A stretch of 64,000 bases of DNA from Takakia lepidozioides (GCA_030704615.1 CM060731.1:72272756-72336755), one strand, 5' to 3'. Positions 1 through 12,370 are shown, counted from the stretch's first letter. The notes: generated by a model from the letters alone, not told the origin. Numbers and translations: made by a program.

Positions 1-3000
1 TAACAGCCTGCAGACGGAGTTGGGGGATGCCAAACTGCAAGTCAAGGGAGCCACTGGAATGCTAGCTGCGAAGGAGTCAGCAATTACTATCCTACAGGTG
101 GAGTTGGCAAGATGCCATGAAGAGACACTGAAGGCTCAGATGTTGCATGGTGAAACATTAGACGGCCTACGTCAGAATGAGGAGAAGGTTGCAAAGCTAA
201 CCATGGACTTAAGTCAGCTCTATGAATGTGTGAGTTCTTTGCAGAACGAAAAACAGGGATTGCGAGAAGAAGCGAAACTGCTGCTGGGTACTTTAACAGA
301 GTTGCAGAACCAATTATTGTGGCATGAGACTGCCCTAGAGGAGACCAGGATGTCCGCTTCCAAGCTGGTTAAAGAAAAGGAGGCTTTGGTTGGTCTTGAA
401 CAAGAGAAGGAAACTCTCAATGCTATGCTCGTCAAGTGTGAGACGCGATTGGAGACCTGCTGCCAGGAATCTGAGGCAGATAAAGTAGCACTAAGGGAGA
501 AAGAATGCAGAATCCATGCCCTGCATCTTGAGTTGGAGGCTAGTCATGCACAGTGTAATGAAGTGCTCAAGTCCATGGAGGACAAAGTTGAGGAGGTGAA
601 TGTGCTGACAAAGCAGTTGGCTGACTCTCACCAATATGTCAGGAAGCTAGAGAGAGAGACTGTGAACTTACTGGAAGAAACTGTCAGTTATGAAGGCAGT
701 TTGAAGGAGCTGGAGGCCGAGCTTCAAGAGCATATGAGTGCTGTGAAGGAAATTTGGGGTGAAATTCAGGGTTTCACTTTGGAAGTGGTAGAGGAGAAGG
801 ATGCCACTTTGCTGTTTGTGAAAGATGAGCTTAAAAAGCTCAAATGTTTGGTGGCGAGTTTTGAAATCTGTTTGTCCACATTGGAGCGACGAGCTCAGGA
901 AGCTGAATCAGCACTGGTTAACAGAGAATCAACAATTGCAGTTCTCCATGTAGAGCTTAAGGACTGCCATGAGCGTCTTGAGAAGGTGTCCATAGTTACT
1001 CATCAGCTGCAAGAGAGCCAGCAATACGTTGCCCAGCTGGATTATGAGAGGGAGGGGCTGACCAAGGATCTCCAACGACAGGCTGCAGCTTCTATAGAGC
1101 TGCAAGATCAGTTAAAAAGGCACGAAAGAGCTTCCGAGGAACAATCTCAGGCATGGCTGGACAAAGTATCAGATAGGGAGAAAGTCTTTCAAGCACTCGA
1201 AGAAAGGAATAGAGAGCTAAACTGTATGGTGGAGAATTTGAGTAAGCAGGTGACAATGCATCAGCAGCAAGGTGATGCAGCTGAAAAATCTCTCTCTGAT
1301 TCCAGGATAGAGATAGACTGCTTGCAGAGGGAGCTGAAACAGAAAGAGGACCTGCAAAGAGGCCTAGAGGTTGACATCAGTCTGCTGCAAGTAGCGGCTG
1401 TCAAGGATCTGCATTTACAGCAGGAAGTTGTATCCTGCAAAGCCACCATTCAGGCCCTTCAGTTAGAACTCGACTGCCAGAGGGAGGAGCTAGTGTCAAT
1501 GGTACGTCAGAGGAGCAACTTAGAGGTGGAGGTTGCTAAGAAAGTTGCAGAATTGATTAAGATTGGGGAGGAACTGAAGGCCACAAATGCCAGCATTGCT
1601 GGGGATGCAGAGGAAAGTGAAGAGTTAAGACAGCAGGTGGCCAACTGGCAAGGAAGGACTTTTGCTTTGGAGGAGGAACTGGAAATGAAGCAGAAAGTCA
1701 TTGAAGGTCTGGAGGACGAGCTCCTTATGTTGGAACAAAATATGGCCCATGCCCTTGAAGATGCCTCTGGAGATTTGAAGGACCTAGAAACACAAAGGGA
1801 CAAGCTTCAAACTGATTTGCTTGTGATGAGTGAGCAGCTGGAAATGGTGCAAGCGCTTGCTGATGAGCGTGAAGCTGTTGCAGTAGAAGCCCGCCAGGTA
1901 AGAGGTTCTCACCTTGAACAAGGTGCATCTTTTCTTGATGTCCCATCATGGCCTTTTACTAGTTTTTTCGCTGGGTTTTGAGAGCTGGTTTGTGGAACAA
2001 CCAATACTTCAGAATACACTCTGTCCGTCCTAGCGAGGCATGGTTAGATACTATGAAACTATGAAACTATGATTATCTTTTGGTGCCATGTGTGATCAAA
2101 TGAACCTCGTTCACTTAGTCTGAAGGATTCTATCCGACAGGTTGCGGAGCTGAGTAAGACACATGCTGAGGAGAAGGACGAAGAAGCAAACCTTCTTGGG
2201 AGATCGGTGGAAGAATTGGAGAGTACCGTGTATGCTCTTGAGAGCCAAGTATGTCATGACTGCCTTTCATGCAGCTTGTGAATGAGCCCTCTCCATGTCC
2301 TACTGTTTTTCTGCTTTGTCCTGTACAGACTTGGAAGTTCCTTCTTCTGTGTCCTGCTATTCTGTCGAAGGTATTATCTATGTGGCGATGGAAGCTCAAG
2401 TACTGTGTGTCGTCTGGGCAGCTGGGTATCCTGAAAAGGGAGACAGAAAGGCAGCGATTGATGAGGGAGGATATGGAGATGGAGCTTCAGGTTCTGAAAA
2501 ATCAGATGTCTATCATGCAAGCTGCTCTTGAAGAAGCTGGAGCCCGGAGTGCTGAGGATCTTAGGGAAGCACTGTCTGCTAGTAAATTGACAGCGAGGTT
2601 GGTTATTGATATTACGTGCTCTTTCTCTTGTGGTGTGCATCATCTGCTTGATTGGGTCATGCCAAAGGTCAGCAAGTTTTGCGGAAAATGGAACAAGTTT
2701 TATCTAGCCTCTCAAGCTGTCTTGGTTGTGTGTTTCTCACTCCCTTTTTCTTCTGTTGTATGCATAGGAAAGTAGAGGAGAAGGAGGCGGAGTTATTCCA
2801 GGTGTGCAGGAAGCTGGAGAACCTCCAGATAGCCAGTGTAGACAAAGATGCCCAGGTACGCTATCACACCAAGGAAATTTCTGTATCATTAGATGCAAAG
2901 TCTTTCTGAGGTTTTGAGACATTTTTACATGTATGATACAGTTCATTTTCAACTTCTATCGTAGAATTTCATGCACACAGACTGGAGTGAATGATCCCGC

Positions 3001-6000
3001 ATTTTAGACTGCACGTGGAGCTAGAGCTGGATCAGGTTTTGGTGTGAACAACTGATTGTAGTGTTCTGGTGCCTATCCACAGATAAATGATTGCAAGGCC
3101 CAAATTTCAGACTTTCTGCTGGCTGCTGAGAGGCAAACGGCAGAGTACCAGCAAAAAGTATATACTCTCCCCCTACTGAATTGTCATTTCTTTGTTCCCT
3201 TGTACAAGAGTTGTTGTTTTGGATGCTTGTGGAGGGTCCCTTGTCTTTCTTGTTTCATGCTTGCTCTTGTCCCATAGCTCTTTGAGCTTCTTGCGGACAT
3301 TATAATTATCATTTCATTTGTTCTACCCTGTCCCATAGGCCTTCGTGGCTTCCTGTGGACATTCTAAAGTTAGTTCTTTGACTGTCTGGTCTGCTACAAG
3401 TCGGTGGCCACTTCTGCTGCCTCTTCAGAGATAGCCAATCGCTGACAGAATTTTCATCATAAGGACCCTGCCGGCATATCTCCATGATGCTCTCAAACTT
3501 GGAGAATGTCACAATGTGAAGACTAGGTTTTGGCTTCTTTCAGGGCACCACTTTCTTCATTGTTTCTTGCTTTCTATTGTCCCATAAGCTCTTGAGCTCT
3601 CTGCGGACATCATAAAGTAACAATTCTTTTCTTTTTCTTTTCTTATGGAACAATAGTTTTTTATTTCTGGCTCTGATTTTGTCTCCTCTCTCTTGTTTTC
3701 TTCCACTTTGTCCCATAAGCTCTAAGAGCTTTCCGCGGACGTTATAATGCACCATTTCATTTCATTTCATTTCTCAGCCTCTTTCTGTCTGGGCCTCCTG
3801 TGAACGTAATGAGTCTTCTCTGTTCTAGAGTTGCTATCGCACTCAGGAAGGAGAGACAGAGTAACATGTCTTTTCTCATTTCCTGCAGAACATGAGGTCT
3901 AAGGCAGATACTACTCTTTAGCGACTGCCTGTCTTTGGCAGAAGATTCAGTTTTGACCACCCAAAGTGCCTGGGAGCTTGCCTTCAGCACTCATTCAATA
4001 TTTTCTGAAGTGATTTTTGACTATTGATGAGTCGTCGGGCCACATTACTCCTTTCATCCTTCTTCCTGAGCCAGGCTTGTCCATGAGGTTTTTGGGCTTC
4101 CATTGGTAGTTCTGAATTTCCATTGTTCTCTCCATTTGTCTCATTTACCATGCAGCATAAAGGGTTGGTGGAAGGATTCACAATGAGGTTCTAAAACAAG
4201 ATTAGTTATAGTGATATTACAATTTACGAGGTGGTTTTTGGTCTGATGGCAGTCTGTCACGGGATGATGGCTCAATATACCAAGATGAAAATGTAATTAA
4301 GATGTCTAATTGCATTGTCTTTATGTGTCATGTTTTAAGCAGCTAAAAGCACTGGAATGCATGGTGGAACAAGTAAAATTTGAAGAACGTAAGTCTCACC
4401 CAGGTTCTCAAACAACCCCCAGAGGAGGAGAGAAATCTGCACCCAAAGTCAAGGGTTCAGGGTCACCATTCAAATGCATTGGAATGGGGATGGCTCACCA
4501 GATGACTTCTGAGTCAGATGCTGAGCGGTTCTCTTACCAGCGTCGCATTGAAGAACTGGAAGCTTTGGCTTCCTCTCGGCAGAAAGAGGTACATTCATCT
4601 AAACACAAACCCTTCTCTGCACCACTACTTACAAATACCTGCTTTTTGGGGAGTCCATGCTGACAGCTGTTCAATAGTAGTCTTCTGACATGAAACCCAG
4701 ACTACTTGGCATGGATCTAACTCTTGGTTCGCCTGAGTTGAAGGTTTTCATACTCAACACAAGGCTGGCTGAAGCTGAGAGCATGACACATGATGTTGTG
4801 CGAGATTTGGTTGGAGTTAAACTGGACATCAGCAACTATGCGGTATGACACCTTTCTACATCTTGATGTATGTAATTTGTGGATTAGCTGGCTGTTGTTC
4901 ATGTCTGTGTTTCTACCGTTATTAATCCTTTGATTATTTGATTTGCGCAGTCACTGTTGGGTCAACAGCACTTACAGCAGCTCACTCAGAATGCTCAGTG
5001 CAGAAATATTGAGGCACAAGAGAAGGTTGCTTCTGGGTCCATATAAATGCTACTTGTGGGCACCAGAACTATGTTCAGGGAAGCTTTGTACTGTTTTACC
5101 TAGAAGAGTTTAGAAGTGAAAGCTCTGCAATCTTGACACAAGAGCTGAGCCCTGCTAATGCCATGGAAAATACCATCACAGGGGAACATGTGAAGCTATC
5201 AGAAATGATCTGTTTTGAGATTTCCAGTATGAGATTACACTAGTAAATTTTAGAAATGTTGTAGCTATAACACCTATATCATTCTACATTGTAGATCTGC
5301 CTAACCTTCTCGGCGTGTTTACAGGAAACAGAATTGACCAGCTTAAGGTCCCAGATCAATGAATTCATTGAAGAGAGAGAAAGGTGAAACTGGAGACCTT
5401 TACCCTGTCTTTCCTCTGGTTGATATGAGTTGATTACAATTCAAGTTGATTACTATTCACCATTTCCTTGTATTCTGGGTCTGGGCAGCTGGCTGGAAGA
5501 AATTAACCGAAGGCAGTCTGAAATGGTAGCTGCCCGAGTGTCTGCCGAAAAGCTACGGCAGCATGAGCAAATGATGGTATCAGAGAATGGAAAGATCAAG
5601 GTATCCCCTTTGTTGTCTAAGGCTCTTTTCATGTGCTTCTGTTTCTTCTAAGCGTGGCTTGTGCCTATCCAACCTACATTGGCTGCCTGGTTTTCCAGGC
5701 GGAGAGCATCAGTCAGCAGAGACGGATAGGGGAGCTGGAACAGGAGGTCAAGCAGTTGTCAGGCCAACAAAACCTTCAGCAGCGCATACATCATCATGCC
5801 AAAATTAAGGTTCTAGACCACTTGTGACAATTTTGTTATATACAAGCAAAATAATGCATGTCTTTTCCCTGTTGTGCATTGCTTATCCCTTGGATATGGT
5901 TGATCAAAAGTGAAGGTCAGCCATACTCCTAAAGCTAGCAGTGATGGCTTCCCATTCTGTTCTTTCCCAGTAGCTCTAAACCATCTCCCCATTTGTACCC

Positions 6001-7166
6001 TCAAATCCAATTGGCCGAGTTATATGGCCAGAGGTGTAAAGGTTCATTAGGTTGCTCTCTCGGAACATCTATTGAACTGGTGGAGTTTGTAACCTCTACG
6101 AACTTCTGTGTCAGGATGAGAATATGTCACTCAGACAGCAGGCTGAAGAACTCTGTGGCAAACTACGGCGCACAGAGCTCTTGTTTGCACGTGTCAATGA
6201 TGAGCTGGCACGGTATCGAGCTGCTGAAGGGAAACCCCCATTTCTCAACATTGATGAGGAGCATCTCCTCCGGGAGAAGCTCCAGGTGGGCATATCCCTT
6301 CCAAGCCTACTTCAAACTGTACACTCTTTTCTTGGAGCCCTCAAACTTTGCCTGCTGCTTTTATTTTATGTACAAAGAAGTTTTGCCAGTGAGTTAATCT
6401 CACGGCAGAGCCTTTGATATTGGCTACTCTATGTGAAGATTAGTTGTTGGGATGTAGATAATGATTGCTTTGGATGGTGCTCTTTCTATATGGTACAGGA
6501 AGCAGACGACAACAGGATCCAAATGGCTCAAAAGCTTCTAACCATGTGCACGGCCATCATGCAGGTATATCCAATTCTTTTGTTCGACTCTCCCTCCCTT
6601 TCTATGCCAGTTGTTGTCAGCTGTGTTTTCTCTCAATTGTTTCTCAAATGAAATTTTCTGTTTTTTCTTTCCACTTTCTGGTTGTACAGGCGGCAGGTGT
6701 TCCAGAGCCTGGAGAGATAGACCCCTCCGCGGCTGTGGAAGCTCTGCGGCAGCTGGAGGAACGGCTCCAGTCAACGGAACACGAGTTGTCAGACTTGAAA
6801 CTCAAGGTACATGGCATGTCAGAGACAAAGGTGCCTAACTGTTTGAACTCATGGTTGATCTGTGTCTCCATGACTCAGATTTTTATTACTGTATGCAATG
6901 TACGCAAATGTTGAGCAGAGGGGGCTGGCATAGAATGGGGCTTGATCATCACTTGGGTATATGTGGGGCAGACAAAGATTGCTGGAGAGAAAAGGCGGCT
7001 AAGTGAGCTTCGTGCTGTGCACTCCCCACTCAAACCCAGCAACTTCACATCCCTTCAGAGATCTTGCAGCCCTGGCCCTGCCCCCAGTGCCGTGCACTCC
7101 CCACTCAAACCCAGCAACTTCACAGCCCTTCAGAGATCTTGCAGCCCTTGCCCTGCCCCCAGGTAG
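1..7166 (+). CDS. POK: Phragmoplast-orienting kinesin (kinesin-12, POK1/POK2 type), C-terminal coiled-coil tail; 5' part off the window
   Basis: Visible exons with GT-AG borders: 1-1897, 2141-2248, 2422-2597, 2768-2855, 3083-3157, 4343-4588, 4744-4842, 4951-5025, 5325-5383, 5489-5600, 5699-5809, 6115-6285, 6499-6564, 6690-6806, 6972-7166. Read from base 2 they join in one open frame of about 1197 residues ending in TAG at 7164-7166. The first exon is one long heptad-like coiled coil. Later exons carry segments I recognise from land-plant POK kinesins: VEELESTVYALE, RIEELEALASSRQKE, ESMTHDVVRDLVGVKLD, WLEEINRR, SGQQNLQQRIHHHAKIK and LCGKLRRTELLFARV. POK proteins mark the cortical division site and guide the phragmoplast during cytokinesis; the tail gives dimerisation and localisation. 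The N-terminal motor lies to the left, so motor function cannot be checked. The last exon holds a 25-residue tandem duplication rich in Ser-Pro. No frameshift is seen. The family call is from memory of the homologues. Confidence 0.85.
3158..4342 (+). other. Longest intron of the POK gene (1185 bp), with a repeated dyad motif
   Basis: This intron is several times longer than its neighbours, which run about 90-300 bp. It carries four to five degenerate copies of a ~40-bp motif at about 3268-3310, 3329-3370, 3577-3620 and 3708-3750, with a weaker one near 3790. The core is TGTCCCATAAGCTCT followed by GAGCT and then GCGGACATTATAA, so each copy has an AAGCTCT/AGAGCTT dyad. Read on the minus strand, several copies translate to a similar peptide (Y-N/D-V-R-x-x-L-x-x-L-W/M). 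They may therefore be pieces of a decayed coding repeat or ends of small elements. Confidence 0.6.
7015..7161 (+). repeat. 75-bp tandem duplication inside the last POK exon
   Basis: Two consecutive copies encode AVHSPLKPSNFT, then S or A, then LQRSCSP, then G or C, then PAP. The copies are in phase and differ at very few bases. The first starts near 7015 and the second near 7090; the stop codon follows the second. Each copy contains two Ser-Pro sites (HSPLKP and SCSP), so the duplication doubles a possible proline-directed kinase target. Confidence 0.85.
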
Positions 7167-7880
7167 TCAGGTTGGGAGGTGATAATGGTTTAGGGTTTAT
7201 GGTTCAGGCTGGACGAGGGGTTCGCTCAAGGTAAAAAAGGGCCTTTATACCTGCAAGTTCAAATGAGAAAGTAGATTAGAACATGTACAGTGCCTTGTAT
7301 CAATGTAAATTGATTGACGACTGGCTCTAACTCGAATTGTTAATGTAGTGCTCATTCGTCCTCAGTTTTGCACCTTTGGAGCAACATGATTTCAACTTCA
7401 ATTAATCTACGAAACGCATGGACTTCTGGAAGAGTACTTAGTTTATATGCCTGAACCTTTGAATCTCGTCAATGATGTACTTGTAGTTCCTCGAGTGTGC
7501 CTATCCTCTTCACATCCGCAAAATTCGCATTGGGAAATCCGAGTGTATTTTTGGGGTTTCCAGAGCAGTAGAGTATTGTAAATTTCAGTGTTGTGCAGGT
7601 AAGTGCGTGCAAGGTATCAGTATCAACTGTCAACCAATGTTGTCGGGCAAGTGGCCCCAAACCCATCTGTTCTTCACTCTTTTACCTCGACTCTCAATTT
7701 TGTGTAGCCTCGCCGTTGTACTGAGGCCGGTCGGGTGGGCAAAATCCATGCGTCATCTGGATTTTTATTTATTTTTTGGTAAAAGCAATGAGAGGTGGGG
7801 ACACCGCCGTGTGACCACAAGTTTGCAGGAGAACAAGAAGACTAGAGGAACAAGACTTAGAAGATCAAGTTGTCAATTTA
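7167..7880. other. 3' flank of the POK gene; nothing recognised
   Basis: This AT-rich stretch presumably contains the POK 3' untranslated region. I see no canonical AATAAA close to the stop, no repeat family and no convincing exon. Confidence 0.4.
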
Positions 7881-9150
7881 AAGACTACCCTGCTTTCTTT
7901 TAGATTGCTCAAAAGACCATTGAGCCTTGGACTTCCCTTTACGGAAGCTGCGTAGGTGGCACCAGTTTACTTCAGATTCATCACCAGCTATGGGGGCGTG
8001 CCTAGAGCTAAGTGAACTCCCGGCACGACCAGAGGGAGTTGTTCCATTGAACTCGTAAGTGTGTAAGTCTCTTGCAGATAACATTTCCAACAGTTGTTGT
8101 CTTCTCTTGTCCCGACATCTGCATAGAGTTGGACAAAGCACACGCCAAGCTTTTTTTGGCCTCAGACCTGAGGTCTGGTCTGAGTAAACCCTGTGACGCA
8201 CCTTTGTAACTGATGAAGGTGTACATATTCTCATAAAGCAACGAACATGTTTGCTTCCAAATCTGCCAGAGGACACGTCCTCTCAATGAAATCAGACGCC
8301 AAATAGAACCTTCATGAGTATTCAACAGAAGGATCGAAGCAGCAAAAAATCCTGTCGCCAAGTAGCATAGATCCTAGAAGCATGAAACCATCTCAAGCTT
8401 GCAAAAGGAAGCAGAAGAAAGCAATGCTCAATAGTTCAGTGTGCCAGTTGCAAGTAGAGCAGTTAAAACCATTGTCAGCGAAGAAGGCTCCAACAAGAAA
8501 GATGCGGTTAGCAAGTTTCCAGAGAAACGCCGAGATTTTGGCTGATCTGTGTTTCTTCCATATAAAATAGATTTCCAAGAGGAGGGGGAGGCCTACAGGT
8601 GTGGGCCCATTCGGCACACCATTTACGTCCATGGAAACAGGAGCATAAGAAGAGAATAACTAACTTCAATTTTATAGGCAAAAATGGGTCATACTGGACA
8701 TCCAGATCCATTCACAGGGGTCCAACTGAAGTATTCTAAAGAAGGCCGAAAGAAACCAGCTGAAATTACCAGCATAGGATTGCAAATCATCGGGAGGCAT
8801 AGGGTTGCAACCTGTAATATTGCAGAAAACTCTAATAAAGTAAAGATTATCAAAGATAGGGACTGAATGACGAGTGGGAGAACCCAAGCCAATAGGGAAA
8901 GTGCGAGCAACGGGTGAAGCCAAAAGAGGGGTCCATGAAGGGATAAGGTTTCCGGAGACCATTTCCCATCCCTTGGAGCAGAGAACCCAGGGGCACATAC
9001 TCAGGGATAATGCCATTGTATGCCTCGTTCCAGATATGAGTATTGCGAGAGAATCCTGCCGCTTCCCGGAAAGACCATGGAAGGGCTTAGCTGGGAAAGA
9101 TGTGGACGGAGGTGCAACTTGGATCCATTCAACCTCCTGCCTACGGCACA
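7880..9150 (-). mobile_element. LINE (non-LTR retrotransposon) ORF2 3' remnant, broken
   Basis: Read on the minus strand across several frames, this stretch gives fragments matching those of the plus-strand remnant at 12370-13300. LQLDPCEWIWMS matches LQFDRGEWIWMS. LLLNTHEGSIW matches LLLNIKEGLI. AWRVLCPTLCRCR matches AWRFVCAALCRYL. The order of fragments is the same in both copies. The layout (CEWIWMS block, then basic helical C-terminus) suits the region after the reverse-transcriptase domain of plant or algal LINEs, which is inference from family layout. Frameshifts and stops show it is dead. The two copies point in opposite directions. Confidence 0.55.
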
Positions 9151-9204
9151 AATGATCTTATTCACCTAGCACACACATATCCATTTTGGTTGACATCAAC
9201 TAAA

Positions 9205-9715
9205 GCTAGACGGACATAGGGTCTTTCTGCGTTAATAGGGTCTACATGGTGTGTAAATATAATTTTAACATATAGAAGGAGCTTTGCAAGGGAGAAACCT
9301 AAAAATACAAAAAGAAACCCCAATTTCGCTGACGAAACTCAAGTTCGGTTGCGAAACCCAATTTTCGGGTGGTTATTGGGGATGTTGTAAACATGTGTTT
9401 GTAAAAAATCATATATTGGGTTTTTAATGCCACATTGTTTAAGCTTGCTGACCTTTGAGTTCTGGCAGAAATACTTGTGGTTGTGCTCAAGTGAGTTCAA
9501 CTTTAAACAATCAGTTTTGTAGGTTTATTTGTGGTGAGGACGGTTTTCATGATAATTTTGTATTTTTTTGGCGTGAGCGCCATTTGGTTTTGCTATGGTA
9601 TGTTCTTAGGAATATACAAAATATGCCTATCTCCTCACGTAAGCAAGCTCACGCCAACGTGAGCACCTCCAACACTACATCTTCTTCTTCTTGGTTTGCC
9701 TCTAAAACGACATAA
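9205..9715 (+). repeat. R1 element copy A (decayed left end)
   Basis: R1 is a family name used only here. Shared landmarks in order are: ATAGGGTCTTTCTGCGTTA, ATATAGAAGGAGCTT, a block rich in TTTCGCTGGCGAAA-like motifs, GGTGGTTCTTGGGGATGTT, TGACCTTTGAGTTCTGGCAG, GTGCTCACGTGA, and GGAATATGC near the right end. Copy A has lost most of its left terminus. It is followed directly by copy B in inverted orientation, so A and B could fold back on each other. Confidence 0.6.
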
Positions 9716-9730
9716 TCTGCCTCAAAAATC

Positions 9731-10325
9731 CTGAGGTTGGATAGCGTATGAACAAGCTCAAGCTAGTGGGCATGAGCACAAAGGTATATTTCAAATATTC
9801 CAAAAAATTTTGGAGAATATGCATTTGCAGAACCAAAATGCGCTTACGTGGTAAGAAATACGAAACTATCTGAAAATTGTGCTCACGCGAAAAAATTCAT
9901 GGAATTAATCGTCCAAAGTTTAACTTGCATGAGCACAAAGACCCACAAATATATCTGCCAGAACTCAAAGATCAGCACACATAAACAATGTGTCATTTGG
10001 TAACATTGTGTATAGAACATCCCCACCACCCAAAAACATAGGTTTTGCACGTGAAATGCAAACGGTTTAGGAGCGAAACTTGGATTTGTCGACGAAATTG
10101 GAGTTCGGTTTTGGTTTTGGTTTTTTTTTAAAGGTTTCTGCCTTTCAAGCTCGTTCTATACGTTTAAGAGTATATTTAGACACCATGGATACCCTATTCA
10201 CGCAAAAAGACATACATATCATATCGCTGACATACATATCACTCCTATAACCGTAGATCCTGCTCATGCGGCGATTTTTTTTGTGCTCATGCTGTCCTCA
10301 CACGACCAACCCCCAAAAATCCTTG
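9731..10325 (-). repeat. R1 element copy B, inverted against copy A
   Basis: It starts with GGTTGGATAGCGTATGA, runs through the R1 landmarks in reverse order, and ends near the CGCTGACATACATATCACTCC and CCGTAGATCCTGCTCATGC blocks. It faces copy A across about 15 bp, making a tail-to-tail pair about 1.1 kb long. No transposase coding is present. Confidence 0.65.
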
Positions 10326-10459
10326 GTGTATACTTAAAACCCATACCCGACCCGCTTCATTTCACTGACCTAGGTAGGGAGTATAGCCAGTTTTGGAATC
10401 ACTAGGTGGATCCGAGTTCATTGTTGAAATGAACTACGAGTCCGGGTCCAGGTATTTGA

Positions 10460-11045
10460 GGGATTGGTATGGAGTGAGCAAAGCGTGAGCACAAAAGAAT
10501 TACCGCATAAGCAAGATCCACGGTTATACGGGTGATATGTAAATACATATAATAGACGAACATAGGGTTTTTTTGCGTCAATATGGCTCTATGGTGTCTA
10601 AATATAATCTTAAACATATGATAGAATGAGCTTGAAAGGAAGAAACCTTTTAATTTCGCAGACGAAAAGAAGTTTCGTTTTAAAAAATCCAAGTTTCGTT
10701 GCCGAAACCCAAGTTTCCCTGGCAAAAACCTTTGCATTTCACTACGAAACCCATTTTTGGGGTGGTTCTTGGGGATGTTCTAAACACAATGTACCAAATG
10801 CCACATTGTTTACGTTTTCTGACAGAAATATTTATGAGTCTTTGTGCTTATGTGGGTTGAGCTTTGGACGATTAATTTCATGCATTTTTTTGCATGGTTT
10901 TTAGATAGTTTCATATTTCTTACTGCGTGAGCGCATTTGATTTCGCCACGCATATTTTCCAGAACCTTTTGGAATATTCGAAATATGCTTTTGTGTTCAC
11001 GCCCGCTGGCGTGAGCCTACTTGCACGCTACCCAACCTTGGGTAT
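10460..11045 (+). repeat. R1 element copy C, near full length
   Basis: The left end GGATTGGTATGGAGTGAGC and right end (GCGTGAGCC, a short gap, then CTACCCAACC) give imperfect inverted termini: GGATTGGTATGGCGTGAGC against GGTTGGGTAGCGTGTGAGC when compared across copies. All internal landmarks are present. It is about 585 bp with no long ORF, so it looks like a non-autonomous DNA element. Confidence 0.65.
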
Positions 11046-11079
11046 TTGGTGATGTTGTAGGTTCGGGTCCGGGAGATCA

Positions 11080-11396
11080 GCGCACGTAAACAATGTGTTA
11101 AGAACCACCCAAAAAAAGGTTTTGCCAGCGAAACTAGGATTTCGTCAGCGAAATTTGGGGTTTGGTTTTGGTTTTTGTTTTGCTTTTAAGGTTTCTCCTT
11201 TTCAAGCTCCTTCTATATGTTTAACATCTTATTTAAACACCATGGAGACCCTACTAACGCAGAAAGACCATATGTCCGTCTATTATATGTATTTCTGTTG
11301 ACATACATATCACCCCTATAATCGTGGATCGTGCTCACGTGACGATTCTTTTGTGCTCACGCTATGCTCACGCTGTACCAACCCCCCTTATTTGTT
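11080..11396 (-). repeat. R1 element copy D, truncated, inverted against copy C
   Basis: This holds only the half of R1 from the TAAACAATGTG block to the CGTGGATCGTGCTCACG block and the CCAACCCCC end. It lies about 35 bp from copy C in opposite orientation, repeating the inverted-pair layout of A and B. Confidence 0.6.
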
Positions 11397-11399
11397 CAT

Positions 11400-11868
11400 C
11401 TTTTTGTGGCAACTCCACAAAACTGTATTGTTCGTTCCCGTGGCAATTCAAATCGGATGTCAAGTGTGGGTTCTTTAGTTTGGCATGCCTGGGTTTACCT
11501 TCGATGAGGTCCTAATGAGGTAACTAGGTAGAATGTGTTTCGCAATTGTAAGAGAGATGTTGAGGCCTTCATTAAAATTAAAAGATGGGCCTTATGGGAG
11601 GCGGCGGACCTATCTCATATGATGAACTAAGTTATAACTGGCAGGATTTCATTTCTGCTGCGTCTATGGCGTTGGGCTTCTTAGTCCGTTGCGTTGCTGT
11701 AAGCAGGATGTGGTTACCGTGAATATGTCTCTTTTTGGAACATGCTGCTTTCACAACCCAATCTTTTAAAATGAAATGCCCAAGTTGGTTGTGTTTCGGA
11801 ATGCGATCCTCTTTGCCCACTATGTAGTGGTGCAACATAGAGATGTTTTTCACGGTTGCTGCTTTGAA
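11400..11868 (+). mobile_element. LINE fragment, 5' side of an R1 insertion
   Basis: Reading across frames gives fragments such as ALWEAADLSHMM, WQDFISAASMALGFLVR and CPSWLCFGMRSSLP. These look like decayed LINE ORF2 coding sequence. With the 12370-13300 piece it may be one LINE split by R1 copy E, but I could not show continuity across the insertion. Confidence 0.35.
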
Positions 11869-12370
11869 GGGGGATTGGTATGGCGTGAGCACAACGTGAG
11901 CACCAAAAATACGTCGCATTGGCAGGATCCACGGTTATGGGGTGATATGTATGCCAGTGGAAATACATATAATGGACGGACATTGGGTCTTTCTGCGTTA
12001 ATAGGGTCTAAATGATGTCTAAATATTATTTTAAACATATAGAAGGAGCTTGGATGGGATAAACCTAACATTTAATCTTTAAAAAAAACCCAATTTCGCC
12101 CAAGATGCGTTTGCGTTTCGCTGGCGAAATCCATTTTTTTGGGTGGTTCTTGGGGATGTTCTACACACATTGTTTACTTTCGCTGACCTTTGAGTTCTGG
12201 CAGATATATTTGTGGGCCTTTGTGCTCACGTGACTTAGGCTTTGGACTTAATTTCGTAAGTTTTTTCGCGTGAGTACGGTTTTCAGATAGTTTCGTATTT
12301 TTTTTTTCGCATGAACACATTTTGGTTTCGCTATCGCATGATTCTTGGGGAATATGTGGAATATGCCTCT
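11869..12370 (+). repeat. R1 element copy E, inserted between LINE fragments
   Basis: The left terminus GGGGGATTGGTATGGCGTGAGC is well preserved, followed by a second GTGAGC box and the full series of R1 landmarks up to GGAATATGCC. LINE-like coding lies on both sides, which suggests R1 moved after the LINE arrived. Confidence 0.65.

Noticed and set aside
20-1981. A stand-alone 653-codon gene starting at TTG 20 and ending at 1981
   Set aside because: The frame is open to the left window edge, and a good GT donor at 1898 joins the next POK-like exon. The last 28 codons are intron.
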